This document shows positions 56,084-64,000 of a stretch of DNA of 64,000 bases, one piece after another. The stretch is from NCBI GenBank assembly GCA_965279115.1, contig OZ257137.1, positions 5,704,001 to 5,768,000 on the forward strand, given 5' to 3'. Below the pieces are notes generated by a model, which saw only the letters and a program-made list of their open reading frames with translations, did not search any database and was not told the origin of the DNA. The position numbers and the translations under genes are program-made. This DNA comes from JAEUOS01 sp965279115. GTDB taxonomy: Bacteria; Pseudomonadota; Gammaproteobacteria; Burkholderiales; JAEUOS01. Each line of letters begins with the position of its first letter. Position 1 is the first letter of the stretch.

Positions 56084-57178
56084 ATGATGAGCCATTCCCG
56101 TAACGTGATTCATCGCCTGGCCGCATGGCTGGCGCCGCTGGTCTTGCTGTTCGCATGTTTCGGCGTTCTTGCCCAGAACCCGGCGCCGGGACAGCAGACC
56201 TTCGACTCGGTTCTCAATCCGAATGCCGCCGAGCAGGCCAAGCGGCAGCAGCAGCAACCCGGCAACAACGCGCCGGTCTGGCGCGATGTCCGTTCCGAAA
56301 AGGAGCACTACACTACAGCGCGCGGAGTTGAAGCGGGCGTGCTGATCCAGTCGGGTGGCGAAACCTGGCGGCAGCGCCGCAACAACCAGCTCATCCCCGC
56401 CGGCGGTGCGTTGATCATCGCCGCGCTGGCGGCGTGTGCGCTGTACTTCTGGTGGCGCGGACCGCTGCGCGTCAAGGCGCCGGAAACCGGCCGCAAGATT
56501 CTGCGCTTCAGCGGGTTTGAACGCACTGTGCACTGGACGGTGGCCATCACCTTCACCATCCTAGCATTGAGCGGCCTCATCATGCTGTTCGGCAAGGCGG
56601 TGCTTTTGCCCATCATCGGCCACACGCTTTTTTCGTGGCTCACCATACTGGGCAAGAACCTGCACAACTTTGTCGGCCCGGTGTTCGCCATTGGCGTGAT
56701 TGTGTTGTTCGTTACTTTCGTGCGCGACAACCTGCCGTCGGTGAAGGACGCCCTGTGGTTTGCCAAAGGCGGCGGCTTGTTCAGCGACGTGCATGTGCCA
56801 TCCGGTCGCTTCAACGGCGGCGAAAAGGTGTGGTTCTGGATTGGCGTGCTGGTGCTTGGGGTGACCGTCAGCGCCTCCGGACTGTTCCTGAACTTTCCCA
56901 ACTTCCTGCAGGGGCGCGAGGCCATGCAGCTGGCGAACGTGATCCACGTGATCGCGACGGTGGTCATGATGGCGATGGCGGCCGGCCACATCTATATCGG
57001 CACCATCGGGGCGGAAGGGGCTTTCAAGGGCATGAAGACCGGCTATGTCGATGAAAGCTGGGCCAGGGAACATCACGAATACTGGTACGACGAAGTCAAG
57101 CACACGGCGTCCCGCGATATCAAGGGGTCGGCAGGGCCGGTTCCGGTCGGCGCCCCGCAAGCAAAGGAGCACAACTGA
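56084..57178 (+). CDS. fdhC: formate dehydrogenase cytochrome b556 subunit
   Basis: 364 residues; AGGGGGC precedes ATG 56084 (a second ATG follows at once). Signal-like helix about 10-30, a periplasmic stretch to about 100, then four or five membrane helices of the FdnI/FdoI type. Haem-ligand His candidates are in RTVHWTVA, LHNFVGP and IHVIATVVMMAMAAGHIYIG. It hands electrons to quinone. The roughly 70-residue periplasmic N-terminal part is extra relative to E. coli FdnI. Shares one base with the next gene. Confidence 0.92.
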   Translation: MMSHSRNVIHRLAAWLAPLVLLFACFGVLAQNPAPGQQTFDSVLNPNAAEQAKRQQQQPGNNAPVWRDVRSEKEHYTTARGVEAGVLIQSGGETWRQRRNNQLIPAGGALIIAALAACALYFWWRGPLRVKAPETGRKILRFSGFERTVHWTVAITFTILALSGLIMLFGKAVLLPIIGHTLFSWLTILGKNLHNFVGPVFAIGVIVLFVTFVRDNLPSVKDALWFAKGGGLFSDVHVPSGRFNGGEKVWFWIGVLVLGVTVSASGLFLNFPNFLQGREAMQLANVIHVIATVVMMAMAAGHIYIGTIGAEGAFKGMKTGYVDESWAREHHEYWYDEVKHTASRDIKGSAGPVPVGAPQAKEHN

Positions 57179-57486
57179 TGAGATCCCAACTTTTCGCCGC
57201 GGTTCTTCTTGCGGCAAGCGGCCTGGCCCTGGCGAAGCTGCCTCCGCCGCCACCGGTTGATCCGGCCAAGGCCGAGGAAGCCAAGCAAAAGGAAGCCGAG
57301 GCCAAGGCGAAAGGCGCCGAGTTGCAGGCCAAGTACGAAGACAAGGCCGTCGCGGCATTTGCCGCCAAGGCAAAGACCGAAGGCAAGGAATTCAAGCCAT
57401 TGATGGGACCGGGCGTTCCCGGGGCGCCGCCGCCCGTCGCGCCGACGACGACCGCAACCGCCAAGGCGCCGCCGGCGAAGAAGTAG
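57178..57486 (+). CDS. small secreted Ala/Lys/Pro-rich protein, end of formate dehydrogenase operon
   Basis: 102 residues, TGATG overlap with fdhC. Signal peptide about 1-19. The mature part is a charged helix (about 28-70, Ala/Glu/Lys-rich) between two Pro-rich ends (LPPPPPVDP; GVPGAPPPVAP). I do not recognise a family. Coupled translation with fdhC and the terminator directly after it mark it as the last gene of the operon; a role in the periplasmic complex is inferred. Confidence 0.75.
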   Translation: MRSQLFAAVLLAASGLALAKLPPPPPVDPAKAEEAKQKEAEAKAKGAELQAKYEDKAVAAFAAKAKTEGKEFKPLMGPGVPGAPPPVAPTTTATAKAPPAKK

Positions 57487-57507
57487 CGCCCATACCGCGC
57501 GACCCGC

Positions 57508-57538
57508 AAAGCCGATCAGTCCTGGTCGGCTTTTTTTT
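57508..57538 (+). terminator. rho-independent terminator of the formate dehydrogenase operon
   Basis: AAAGCCGA (57508-57515) pairs perfectly with TCGGCTTT (57526-57533) around a 10-base loop, and the T-run continues to 57538. It follows the last stop by 21 bases. Confidence 0.9.
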
Positions 57539-57664
57539 GCCCGCAAGCCTGAAGCCTAACGGGGAACCGGGAGGGGCGTCAGGCGGGTCCCGCAGCGGGC
57601 GAACCCGGCTGAACTGCGTTACAATACCCCATAGCTTGTAGTGCTCCCCGGGGGTATACACAAT

Positions 57665-57847
57665 ATGTACGAATCCGATATCACGAAATTCATCCGTGAA
57701 CTGCACCAGAAGCGCCCCGGCCTTGAGGCCGAGCAGGTGCGGGGCCGGGCCCTCCTGTGGGACAAGTCGCTCGACCGCGATGCCCTCAAGGCGCAGCAGC
57801 AGGCGCGGGTGGCGCAGCAGCCCTACGTCTACCAGACCAAGGTCTGA
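57665..57847 (+). CDS. DUF3460 family protein
   Basis: 60 residues from ATG 57665. MYESDITKFIRELHQKRPGLE and RGRALLWDKSLD are the DUF3460 pattern, a small cytoplasmic betaproteobacterial family of unknown function that is often found before scpA. The scpA start follows after 2 bases. A TACAAT at 57620-57625 may be its -10. Confidence 0.88.
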   Translation: MYESDITKFIRELHQKRPGLEAEQVRGRALLWDKSLDRDALKAQQQARVAQQPYVYQTKV

Positions 57848-57849
57848 TC

Positions 57850-58713
57850 GTGAGCGAAGGCATGGCAGAAGCCGTCGCGGAACGCGAGGCGACGCAGGCG
57901 CCTTCCGAGCCTGTGCAGCGCGATATCGCCCTGGCGGCGCCCAAGGCCCGCCTGTATGGCGAGCCCTTGCTTGAGCTGCCGCGTGACCTCTATATTCCGC
58001 CCGATGCGCTTGAGGTTTTCCTCGATACCTTCGAAGGGCCGCTCGACCTGCTGCTCTACCTGATCAGGCGGCAGAACTTCAATATTCTCGACATACCGAT
58101 GGCGCGCGTCACCGCGCAATACCTGGAGTATGTGGAGCAGATCCGCGGCACCAACCTGGAACTGGCCGCCGAGTACCTGCTGATGGCCGCGCTGCTCATC
58201 GAGATCAAGTCGCGCATGCTGCTGCCGGTCAAGAAGTCGGAGGAAACCGGCGAGGCCGAGGACCCGCGCGCGGAACTGGTCCGGCGCCTTCTGGAATACG
58301 AGCGCATCAAGCGCGCGGCACAGCAACTCGACGCCATGCCGCAGCTCGGCCGCGAGTTCTGGCCGGTACAGGTCGCCCTGGAGTCCACCTTTGCCGCCGC
58401 CTTGCCGTCGGTGGATGCATCGGATCTCAGGCTCGCATGGCTGGCGGTGGTCCAGCGCGCCAAGCTGACCCGCCACCACCGGGTGGGCCGTGCGGAACTC
58501 TCGGTGCGCGAGCACATGAGCCTGATACTGCGGCGCCTGGGCAGCGAGCGGTTCCTGGAGTTCGCGGAGCTCTTCGCCGGGACGCCTTCGGTGGCCGTGG
58601 CGGTCGTGCACTTCCTTGCGCTGCTGGAGCTGGTGCGCGAGGGATTGGTCGACCTGACCCAGGCGGAAGCCTACGCGCCGATCTACGTGCGCATCGCCTT
58701 CACGCCAAGCTGA
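57850..58713 (+). CDS. scpA: segregation and condensation protein A
   Basis: 287 residues from GTG 57850; ATG 57862, with GAAGG before it, is a possible alternative. VFLDTFEGPLDLLLYLIRRQNFNILDIPMARVTAQYLEY and AAEYLLMAALLIEIKSRMLLP are kleisin ScpA hallmarks. It bridges SMC heads and ScpB in chromosome condensation. scpB is not adjacent. An N-terminal arm of about 45 residues precedes the conserved part. Confidence 0.95.
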   Translation: MSEGMAEAVAEREATQAPSEPVQRDIALAAPKARLYGEPLLELPRDLYIPPDALEVFLDTFEGPLDLLLYLIRRQNFNILDIPMARVTAQYLEYVEQIRGTNLELAAEYLLMAALLIEIKSRMLLPVKKSEETGEAEDPRAELVRRLLEYERIKRAAQQLDAMPQLGREFWPVQVALESTFAAALPSVDASDLRLAWLAVVQRAKLTRHHRVGRAELSVREHMSLILRRLGSERFLEFAELFAGTPSVAVAVVHFLALLELVREGLVDLTQAEAYAPIYVRIAFTPS

Positions 58714-58720
58714 TGGGGCT

Positions 58721-59350
58721 TCAGAACACCGGGCGCGAAACCGGACAGTAGTACTGGGGCGCCTCGGCGCGCTCGTACATGCCGTAGTCGCGCTCGATTT
58801 CGCAGGTGCGGAAAGTATCCACCGGGCCGCCCACGCGGCACACCTCGGTCATGTCGAGGGCCTCGCTGACCGACCCTACCGCGGCCACCTGGGCGAAATG
58901 CCCCGGGCGATACAGGCTTTCAAAACGCTCGACGCTTGCATCGCCCAGCTTGTCGATGCGCGCGGTGGAGTCGGCCACCACCATGTAGCGCGGCGGCCTG
59001 CTGGCCGGGTCGTTATAGGTGTTGAGGCGCTGCGGCTGCCACGCCGGCTTGCCGGGCGCCTCTTCGCGGACGACTTGCGCCACACGCAGCCGGTAGTCGG
59101 CGAACACCTCCTCGCGCCCGGCGGTCTGCGCGCCATGATGGCCGGCATGCACGCGCCAGCGCGCCATCGAGGCTTCATCGCGCCAGATCTGGTAGGAGAG
59201 CAGCCAGCCATCGCGATCGAGGCTCCTGAAACGGTCGATGAAAATGCACCCTCCCGACTGGTCCAGCAGCGGACGCATCGAGGCCGCAATGTCCAGATAG
59301 CGCTGCATCTGGCCGGCGCGCGGGCAAACTTCGAAGAACAGGGCGAGCAT
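58721..59350 (-). CDS. antibiotic-biosynthesis-monooxygenase (ABM)-fold protein
   Basis: 209 residues. The first 100 match the dimeric alpha-beta barrel ABM fold: MLALFFEVCPRAGQMQRYLDIAA, FIDRFRSLDRDGWLLSYQIWRDEASMARWR, HHGAQTAGREEVFADYRLRVAQVV. The remaining half (about 110-209) is less clear and may be a second copy. Substrate is unknown. Convergent with scpA (7 bp) and divergent from the racemase gene across 96 bp. Confidence 0.8.
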   Translation of the reverse strand: MLALFFEVCPRAGQMQRYLDIAASMRPLLDQSGGCIFIDRFRSLDRDGWLLSYQIWRDEASMARWRVHAGHHGAQTAGREEVFADYRLRVAQVVREEAPGKPAWQPQRLNTYNDPASRPPRYMVVADSTARIDKLGDASVERFESLYRPGHFAQVAAVGSVSEALDMTEVCRVGGPVDTFRTCEIERDYGMYERAEAPQYYCPVSRPVF

Positions 59351-59446
59351 GGCGACCTCCGCTGGTATTCGGTGATTCTACTGGCGCGGGTCTAGAATCC
59401 GGCTATCGAGCCGCGCTAATCCAGCCATATCACCGGAACCGCCATC

Positions 59447-60145
59447 ATGAGCCAGACCCTTTTCGTGATCAACCCGAACAGCACCCAGGCCGTCACTGAC
59501 CATATCAGCCTGGCGCTGGAGCCTTTTCGGACCCCGAACGGGCCGCGCATCGTGTGCGCGACCCTGGAGAGTGGCCCGCCCGGCATCGAGTCACAGGCGC
59601 ATGTCGATGGCATCAGCGAGAAGCTGATCGAGTATTTCGCTGCCCACCCGCAATACGCGCAGGCCGACGCAGTGGTGCTGGCATGCTTCTCCGACCCCGG
59701 TTTCCATGCCATGCGTGAAACGCTGGCCTGTCCGGTTTATGGGAGCGCGGAATGTGCCTACCTGACGGCTGCAGCCACCGCAGACCGCTTCGGTGTGATC
59801 TCCATCCTGTCGCGCGCCGTTCCCCGCCACAAGCGCCAGGTGCGACTCATGGGCCTGGAGCACAAACTGGCCGAGGATCTGGCCATCGAGATCGGCGTCG
59901 TCGACCTGGCCCAGGAAGACATCACCTTTGCACGCATGCGCGAGGTTGGCGGCACGCTCAAGAACAAGCACGGCGCCAAGGTGGTGATCATGGGGTGCGC
60001 GGGGATGGCGCGCTATCGTGCGCGTCTTGAAGATGCGCTCGACATCCCGGTGATCGATCCGACACAGGCGGCCGTGGCCATCGCCATGGGCCAGATGCTG
60101 GTGCGCAGCGCCGGTGCCGCCAGCAGGGTGCAAAAAGCCGCCTGA
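59447..60145 (+). CDS. Asp/Glu/hydantoin racemase family protein
   Basis: 232 residues. LFVINPNSTQAVTDHI at the start, the catalytic Cys pair in LACFSDPG and IMGCAGMARYR, and GSAECAYLTA match the hydantoin racemase group. It likely interconverts D- and L-5-substituted hydantoins, feeding the D-carbamoylase and hydantoinase genes at 62492 and 63424. It converges with the ABC permease gene 31 bases away. Confidence 0.9.
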   Translation: MSQTLFVINPNSTQAVTDHISLALEPFRTPNGPRIVCATLESGPPGIESQAHVDGISEKLIEYFAAHPQYAQADAVVLACFSDPGFHAMRETLACPVYGSAECAYLTAAATADRFGVISILSRAVPRHKRQVRLMGLEHKLAEDLAIEIGVVDLAQEDITFARMREVGGTLKNKHGAKVVIMGCAGMARYRARLEDALDIPVIDPTQAAVAIAMGQMLVRSAGAASRVQKAA

Positions 60146-60175
60146 GCCGTGCGTTTTGAGCCGATGGGGACGCGC

Positions 60176-60847
60176 CTAGCGTGCCGTCAGGTGCTTGTGC
60201 TCCAGCCGGCTCATCAGCCGGACGATCGGCCATAGCAGCGCCAGGTACATCAGCGCCGCCAGGACGATGGGCGTCGGGTTGTACGTCAATGCCTGCGCCT
60301 GGCGCGCGTTGTTGAGCAGCTCCGGCAGGGCCACCACGCTGGCCAGCGTGGTCAGCTTGATCACCTCGAGCGTGTTGCTCACGAGGTCGGGCAGAACATT
60401 CTTCACCGCCTGCGGCACGATGATGTGGCGATACGCCTGGCGGCGCGTCAGGCCCATCGACAGCGACGCTTCCATCTGCCCGCGCGGGATGCTTTCAATG
60501 CCGGCGCGAAACACCTCGCCGTAGTAGCTCGAGGTATTGAGGAAGAAACCGATCGCCACAGCCGCAAGCTTTGGCATGTCGATGGAAAGGAAGGGGAAGC
60601 CGAAGTAGATGAAGATCAGCAGCACCAGCGGCGGAAACGCGCGGAAAAAATCCACGTAGACCACTACCGCCGTACGCAGGAGGCGCGAGTGATTGGTGGA
60701 GGCCAGCGCCACAGCCAGGCCACCCGCCAGCCCCAGCGGAATGACGATGGCCGACAACAGCAGCGTGGTGCCGAAGCCCTGCAAAAGGAACGGCCACACC
60801 TTCGCCATAATGGCGGTATTGAAGAAAACCTGGGTCAGCGTTTCCAT
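60176..60847 (-). CDS. polar amino acid ABC transporter permease (second)
   Basis: 223 residues, five hydrophobic segments. HisM/GlnP type: SIPRGQMEASLSMGLTRRQAYRHIIVPQAVKNVLPDLVS is the EAA loop region. Overlaps the other permease gene by 13 bases. The two should form a heterodimeric channel. No ATPase gene lies within the window. Confidence 0.93.
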   Translation of the reverse strand: METLTQVFFNTAIMAKVWPFLLQGFGTTLLLSAIVIPLGLAGGLAVALASTNHSRLLRTAVVVYVDFFRAFPPLVLLIFIYFGFPFLSIDMPKLAAVAIGFFLNTSSYYGEVFRAGIESIPRGQMEASLSMGLTRRQAYRHIIVPQAVKNVLPDLVSNTLEVIKLTTLASVVALPELLNNARQAQALTYNPTPIVLAALMYLALLWPIVRLMSRLEHKHLTAR

Positions 60848-61515
60848 GCGAAGCGCTTTTCGAGACGCCGGCCGAACCAGACGAAGGGAATGAAGAGAAT
60901 CAGGTAGGCCAGCGCCCCCAGGGTGAGGGGCGTCGGGTTGCCCGCCTCCGAGGAGCCGCTGGAGGCAACGTTGAGAATTTCATGCAGGGCCACCACCGAT
61001 CCCAGGGCGGTGCCCTTGGTGATGGCGATCACCCGGTTGGTGAGCGGCGGCACAGTCAGGCGCACCGCCTGGGGAAGGATCACATGCATGAGGGTCGCGG
61101 CGCGCGTGAGTCCGAGCGAAAGCGACGCGTTCCACTGGTCCTTGTGTACCGAAAGAATCCCGGCCCAGAACACCTCCTCCGAAAACGCGGCCAGCACCAG
61201 GGAAAGCGAGAGCCAGGTGGCGGTGAACGCGCTCATCGGCAGGTCGATGTACGGAAACGCGAAGAACAGCACGATGATGATCACCAGCGGCGGCAGGGCG
61301 CGAAAAATGTCGGCAAACCCGACCACCATCCAGCCGGTGAAGGGGATGCGCAGCGCCCGCACGACAGCCAGCGCCAGGCCGGCAGCCACACCGGCGACGA
61401 TCACCGCCAACCCCAGGCCGAGCGTCACCAGCATGCCCTCGGCGATGCGCGGCAGGTAGCGGACGGCGACCTCCAGGTTGAAAAAGCTGGAGATGAAGCG
61501 TTCGAGATTGCTCAT
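60835..61515 (-). CDS. polar amino acid ABC transporter permease (first)
   Basis: 226 residues, five hydrophobic segments; EAA loop in SVHKDQWNASLSLGLTRAATLMHVILPQAVRLTVPPL. Paired with the gene at 60176. It lies 67 bp after the binding-protein gene, with a hairpin between them that should lower its expression relative to the binding protein. Confidence 0.93.
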   Translation of the reverse strand: MSNLERFISSFFNLEVAVRYLPRIAEGMLVTLGLGLAVIVAGVAAGLALAVVRALRIPFTGWMVVGFADIFRALPPLVIIIVLFFAFPYIDLPMSAFTATWLSLSLVLAAFSEEVFWAGILSVHKDQWNASLSLGLTRAATLMHVILPQAVRLTVPPLTNRVIAITKGTALGSVVALHEILNVASSGSSEAGNPTPLTLGALAYLILFIPFVWFGRRLEKRFAWKR

Positions 61516-61533
61516 CCTGCGTGTTGCCCGTCC

Positions 61534-61562
61534 AAAGAAAAGGCGCCGGCAGAACCGGCGCC
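61534..61562 (-). terminator. intra-operon terminator/attenuator after the binding-protein gene
   Basis: GGCGCCGG (61542-61549) and CCGGCGCC (61555-61562) form a perfect 8-bp stem with a CAGAA loop; read leftward TTTTCTTT follows. It lies 20 bases after the binding-protein stop and 27 before the permease start, a common way to make binding protein exceed permease. Confidence 0.75.
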
Positions 61563-61582
61563 CTGTCCTGGAGCGAAGCTGA

Positions 61583-62419
61583 TCAGGAGCACTTCACCGC
61601 GACCGGCGTTGCGTCATAGCCATCCATATTCGGTACACCATGCCCGGGCGCGATTTTCGCGGTCGAGGATTCGGCCGGCGGCTTGCCGCCAAACCACTTT
61701 TCATACAGCGCAGCGAGGCCACCGTCCTGCTTCATGCACTTGATAACCATCGATACCTGGTCGCGGCCCGCCTTGTCGTCGGCACGGAATGGTACCGCCC
61801 AGACCAGACCCGTCTTGATGGTGAAGGTGGTTTTGACCATCGGGTTTTGCTTCGCTGCCCAGGCCACCACGGTATTGCCGGCCAGATTGGTGCTGGCGCG
61901 ACCGGATAGCACGGCCTGCACAGCATCGGCGTTGGTGTCGTAGACGTCATACTTGAAGCCGTATTTCTCCGCGTTGTTCTTGGCCCAGGTGTCGTAGGCC
62001 GAGCCCTTGTTCACCGAAATGGTCTTGCCCTTGAGGTCGTCAAGCGACCTGATCTCGGGATCGCTCTTCTTGACCAGGAACTGGAAGTCGGTGTCGAGAT
62101 AGCCCTCGGTGAACAGCAGCGCCTTGGCGCGCTCGGGGGTCACGGTGGTGGGGGCGGCAATCCAGTCGTACTTCTTGGCGTTGAGGCCGGGGATCAGCCC
62201 CGAGAACTGCGTCGGCTCGATGTTGATCGGCCGCTTGAGGCGCTTGGCGATTTCGTTGGCGAGATCGACGTTGAAGCCCTCGATGCCGCCGCCCAGCTTG
62301 GGCATGGCATGCGGGGCGAACGTGGCATCGACGGCCGTGGAGATGGGTTGTTGCGCCAGTGCGGTAGCGCTGAATGCGATGGTGGCCAGGAAAGGCAGGG
62401 CGATTCGGGAAAGACGCAT
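61583..62419 (-). CDS. polar amino acid ABC transporter substrate-binding protein
   Basis: 278 residues from ATG 62419, with AAGGA before it. Signal peptide about 1-22 (ending in ALAQQ). Family 3 binding protein: GFNVDLANEIAKRLKRP, the WDWI-like KKYDWIAAPTTVTPERAKALLFTEGY, and LKGKTISVNKGSAYDTW. The neighbouring carbamoylase and hydantoinase suggest that the ligand could be a hydantoin, carbamoyl amino acid or amino acid. Confidence 0.92.
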   Translation of the reverse strand: MRLSRIALPFLATIAFSATALAQQPISTAVDATFAPHAMPKLGGGIEGFNVDLANEIAKRLKRPINIEPTQFSGLIPGLNAKKYDWIAAPTTVTPERAKALLFTEGYLDTDFQFLVKKSDPEIRSLDDLKGKTISVNKGSAYDTWAKNNAEKYGFKYDVYDTNADAVQAVLSGRASTNLAGNTVVAWAAKQNPMVKTTFTIKTGLVWAVPFRADDKAGRDQVSMVIKCMKQDGGLAALYEKWFGGKPPAESSTAKIAPGHGVPNMDGYDATPVAVKCS

Positions 62420-62491
62420 GGAGGTTCCTTTTTGTTTGCGGACGATCGATTTTTCAGGCAATTTAGCAGCAATGATCATGCCATGGAGAGG

Positions 62492-63427
62492 CTATTCCTC
62501 GGTTACCGGCTTGCCCGCGCCGACCCGGTCGACGATCAGGCGATAGTGCTCGGGCCGACGATGCTTGGCGAAGTTGAACACATGCTCGCGGAAGGTATCG
62601 CCCAGGGCCAGGTCGCAGTTGGCGAAGATCAGTTCGTCTTCCTCGGTGCAGGACTGGGCGGCGATCTCGCCTGAAGGGGCGACGATGGCCGACCCGGCGA
62701 TCATGTGGAAACCGTCTTCGGCGCCGCATTTGGCGGCCGCCCCGACCCACAAGGCATTCTCGTGGGCATGCGCCTGCAACAGCAGCAGGTGGTGGAACAT
62801 GCGCAAGTGGGTTGGCTCCGGCCAGTGGATGTTGTGCGAGGGCGTGTTGTAGCCCAGCACCACCAGCTCGGCGGACTGCAGGCCCATGACGCGGAAGGTC
62901 TCCGGCCAGCGGCGGTCGTTGCAGATGCACATGCCGATCTTCGTGCCCATGGTGTTCCACACCTTGAAGCCTTCGTTGCCGACATTGAAGTAGAGTTTCT
63001 CGAGGTGCTGGAAGGGCGCCTTGGGCTTGTGGTCGGAGTGCCCGGGCAGGTGCACCTTGCGGTAACGCCCGACGATCTTGCCGTCGGCATCCACCAGCAC
63101 CGCGGTGTTGTAGCGCTCACCCTCGGGCGTCAGTTCCGCGAAGCCCAGGTAGAAGCCGATGCCAAAGCGTTTCGCTTCATCGAACAGCGGCTGCGTCGCC
63201 GGGTTCGGCATGGAACGTTCGAAAAAGCGGTCGATCTCGGCCTGGTCGGTCATCCAGTAGCGCGGGAAAAACGTGGTGAGCGCCAGTTCGGGAAACACCA
63301 CGAACCGGGCGCTGCGGCCATGCGCCTCGCGCAGGAGTTCGACCAGGCGGGCGACGACGGACTCGCGCGAATCGGCCAGGTGGATCGGGCCCAGTTGGGC
63401 CACGGCAAGCGGGAAGGGACGTTTCAT
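62492..63427 (-). CDS. N-carbamoyl-D-amino acid hydrolase-like nitrilase
   Basis: 311 residues, close to the 304 of Agrobacterium D-carbamoylase. The catalytic triad is visible: E47 in FPELALTTFFPRYW, K124 in RYRKVHLPG and C169 in MCICNDRRWPE. NTPSHNIHWPEP... and the HHLLLLQAHAHEN segment are also carbamoylase-like. It hydrolyses N-carbamoyl-D-amino acids to D-amino acid, CO2 and ammonia. The start overlaps the hydantoinase stop as ATGA. Another N-carbamoyl amidase specificity is possible. Confidence 0.9.
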   Translation of the reverse strand: MKRPFPLAVAQLGPIHLADSRESVVARLVELLREAHGRSARFVVFPELALTTFFPRYWMTDQAEIDRFFERSMPNPATQPLFDEAKRFGIGFYLGFAELTPEGERYNTAVLVDADGKIVGRYRKVHLPGHSDHKPKAPFQHLEKLYFNVGNEGFKVWNTMGTKIGMCICNDRRWPETFRVMGLQSAELVVLGYNTPSHNIHWPEPTHLRMFHHLLLLQAHAHENALWVGAAAKCGAEDGFHMIAGSAIVAPSGEIAAQSCTEEDELIFANCDLALGDTFREHVFNFAKHRRPEHYRLIVDRVGAGKPVTEE

Positions 63428-64000
63428 TTTGCGACCAGTGACTTGAAAAGTTGATGTTGGCCCGAAGGCGTGCGCGCGCTGGCCACCGGGCCCGGCGTCT
63501 TGCGTGAAATGAACATGCCGCTGCCGCGCTCGACCTGCAGGGCATTGTTTTGCACCACGACGCGCCCGCGGCTGATCACGACTTCCGGCCAGCCGCGGAT
63601 GGTGCGGCCTTCATACGGGGTGTAGCCGACGTTGTCGTGGATATCCGCTGCGCGGATGGTGACCTCGCGCTCGGCATTCCAGATGCCGATGTCGGCATCC
63701 AGTCCCACCGCGATGGCGCCCTTGCGGTGCGCCAGGCCGTACATGCTGGCGTGGTTGGTGGAGGTCAGCGCCACGAACTGCTCGAGCGTGATCCGTCCCT
63801 TGCCCACGCCTTCGGAAAACAGGAGGGGCAGGCGCAGTTCGATGCCGGGCACGCCGTTGGCCATTTCCTTGAAGGTGGTCGCGGCGCCATTTGGCAGCTT
63901 GCCGGTTTCGTCGAAGCGGTAGGGCGCATGGTCTGATGAGAACACCTGGAAGGTGCCATTGGCCAGGCCTTCCCAGACCGCCTCCTGCGAGGCCTCGTCG
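63424..64000 (-). CDS. dihydropyrimidinase/hydantoinase, N-terminus cut by window edge
   Basis: The last 191 codons or so are visible; the frame is open to the right edge. SSDHAPYRFDETGKLPNG is the segment with the metal-binding Asp. ANGVPGIELRLPLLFSEGV and FVALTSTNHASMYGL are typical of D-hydantoinase/dihydropyrimidinase. It opens cyclic hydantoins or dihydropyrimidines to carbamoyl compounds for the overlapping carbamoylase. Confidence 0.9.
   Translation of the reverse strand, partial: DEASQEAVWEGLANGTFQVFSSDHAPYRFDETGKLPNGAATTFKEMANGVPGIELRLPLLFSEGVGKGRITLEQFVALTSTNHASMYGLAHRKGAIAVGLDADIGIWNAEREVTIRAADIHDNVGYTPYEGRTIRGWPEVVISRGRVVVQNNALQVERGSGMFISRKTPGPVASARTPSGQHQLFKSLVAK

Overview
The window is compact, high-GC (by eye about two thirds G+C) bacterial chromosome. 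Gene content and order point to a betaproteobacterium, most likely Burkholderiales: Bug/TctC-type periplasmic binding protein, DUF3460 next to scpA, the DUF3305/DUF3306/polyferredoxin/TorD-like set in front of a formate dehydrogenase, UrtABCDE urea transport beside urease, and DUF4337 and DUF4126 proteins. I see no insertion sequence, prophage, CRISPR array or rRNA. One tRNA gene (Arg, anticodon ACG) is present. Most genes are packed with 1- to 4-base stop/start overlaps, so many operons can be read directly.

Layout. 1-2.3 kb: two divergent cupin paralogues and an alpha/beta hydrolase. 2.4-4.3 kb: a small membrane protein, a membrane-anchored archaemetzincin-like protease and a relic of an ABC substrate-binding gene. 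4.3-10 kb: a TRAP transporter (DctP, DctQ, DctM) in one operon with a VOC protein and a cysteine-desulfurase-like PLP enzyme, divergent from a 2-oxoglutarate/Fe(II)-type oxygenase. 10-15 kb: tRNA-Arg, a basic amino acid decarboxylase, and a thyA-folA-DUF4337 operon. 14.6-17.7 kb: a Ser/Thr kinase with a degenerate receiver domain, divergent from a PilZ-type protein. 17.7-25.6 kb: DUF4126, an FtsX-like permease, a truncated globin, RmuC, a NYN/OST-HTH protein and a hybrid-sensor histidine kinase without a partner regulator.

25.5-43 kb is a nitrogen and molybdenum block. A nickel permease and ureABCEFG run leftward and urtABCDE runs rightward from a shared 331-bp control region. That region carries two divergent sigma-54-type -24/-12 elements and two NtrC-like sites placed as at E. 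coli glnA. ureD is not with the other urease genes: it lies 9 kb away, downstream of fdhD and a fused mobA-moeA gene, with a two-subunit molybdenum hydroxylase (IorAB type) between it and the urea transporter.

43-57.5 kb: an amidohydrolase, two orphan periplasmic binding proteins (one with a perfect 11-bp hairpin hiding its ribosome binding site), moaA, and a complete formate dehydrogenase operon (DUF3305, DUF3306, polyferredoxin, TorD-like chaperone, Tat-signal peptide protein, FdhA, FdhB, a lipoprotein, FdhC, a small secreted protein) closed by a clear terminator. moaA, mobA-moeA and fdhD supply cofactor and maturation for this enzyme and for the IorAB hydroxylase.

57.6-64 kb: DUF3460-scpA, a monooxygenase-like ABM protein, and a hydantoin-use cluster (racemase, D-carbamoylase, cut-off hydantoinase, ABC uptake genes). 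The overall picture is a bacterium well equipped to scavenge nitrogen from urea and cyclic amides and to use formate as an electron donor. All functional calls rest on motif recognition by eye; no database search was run.
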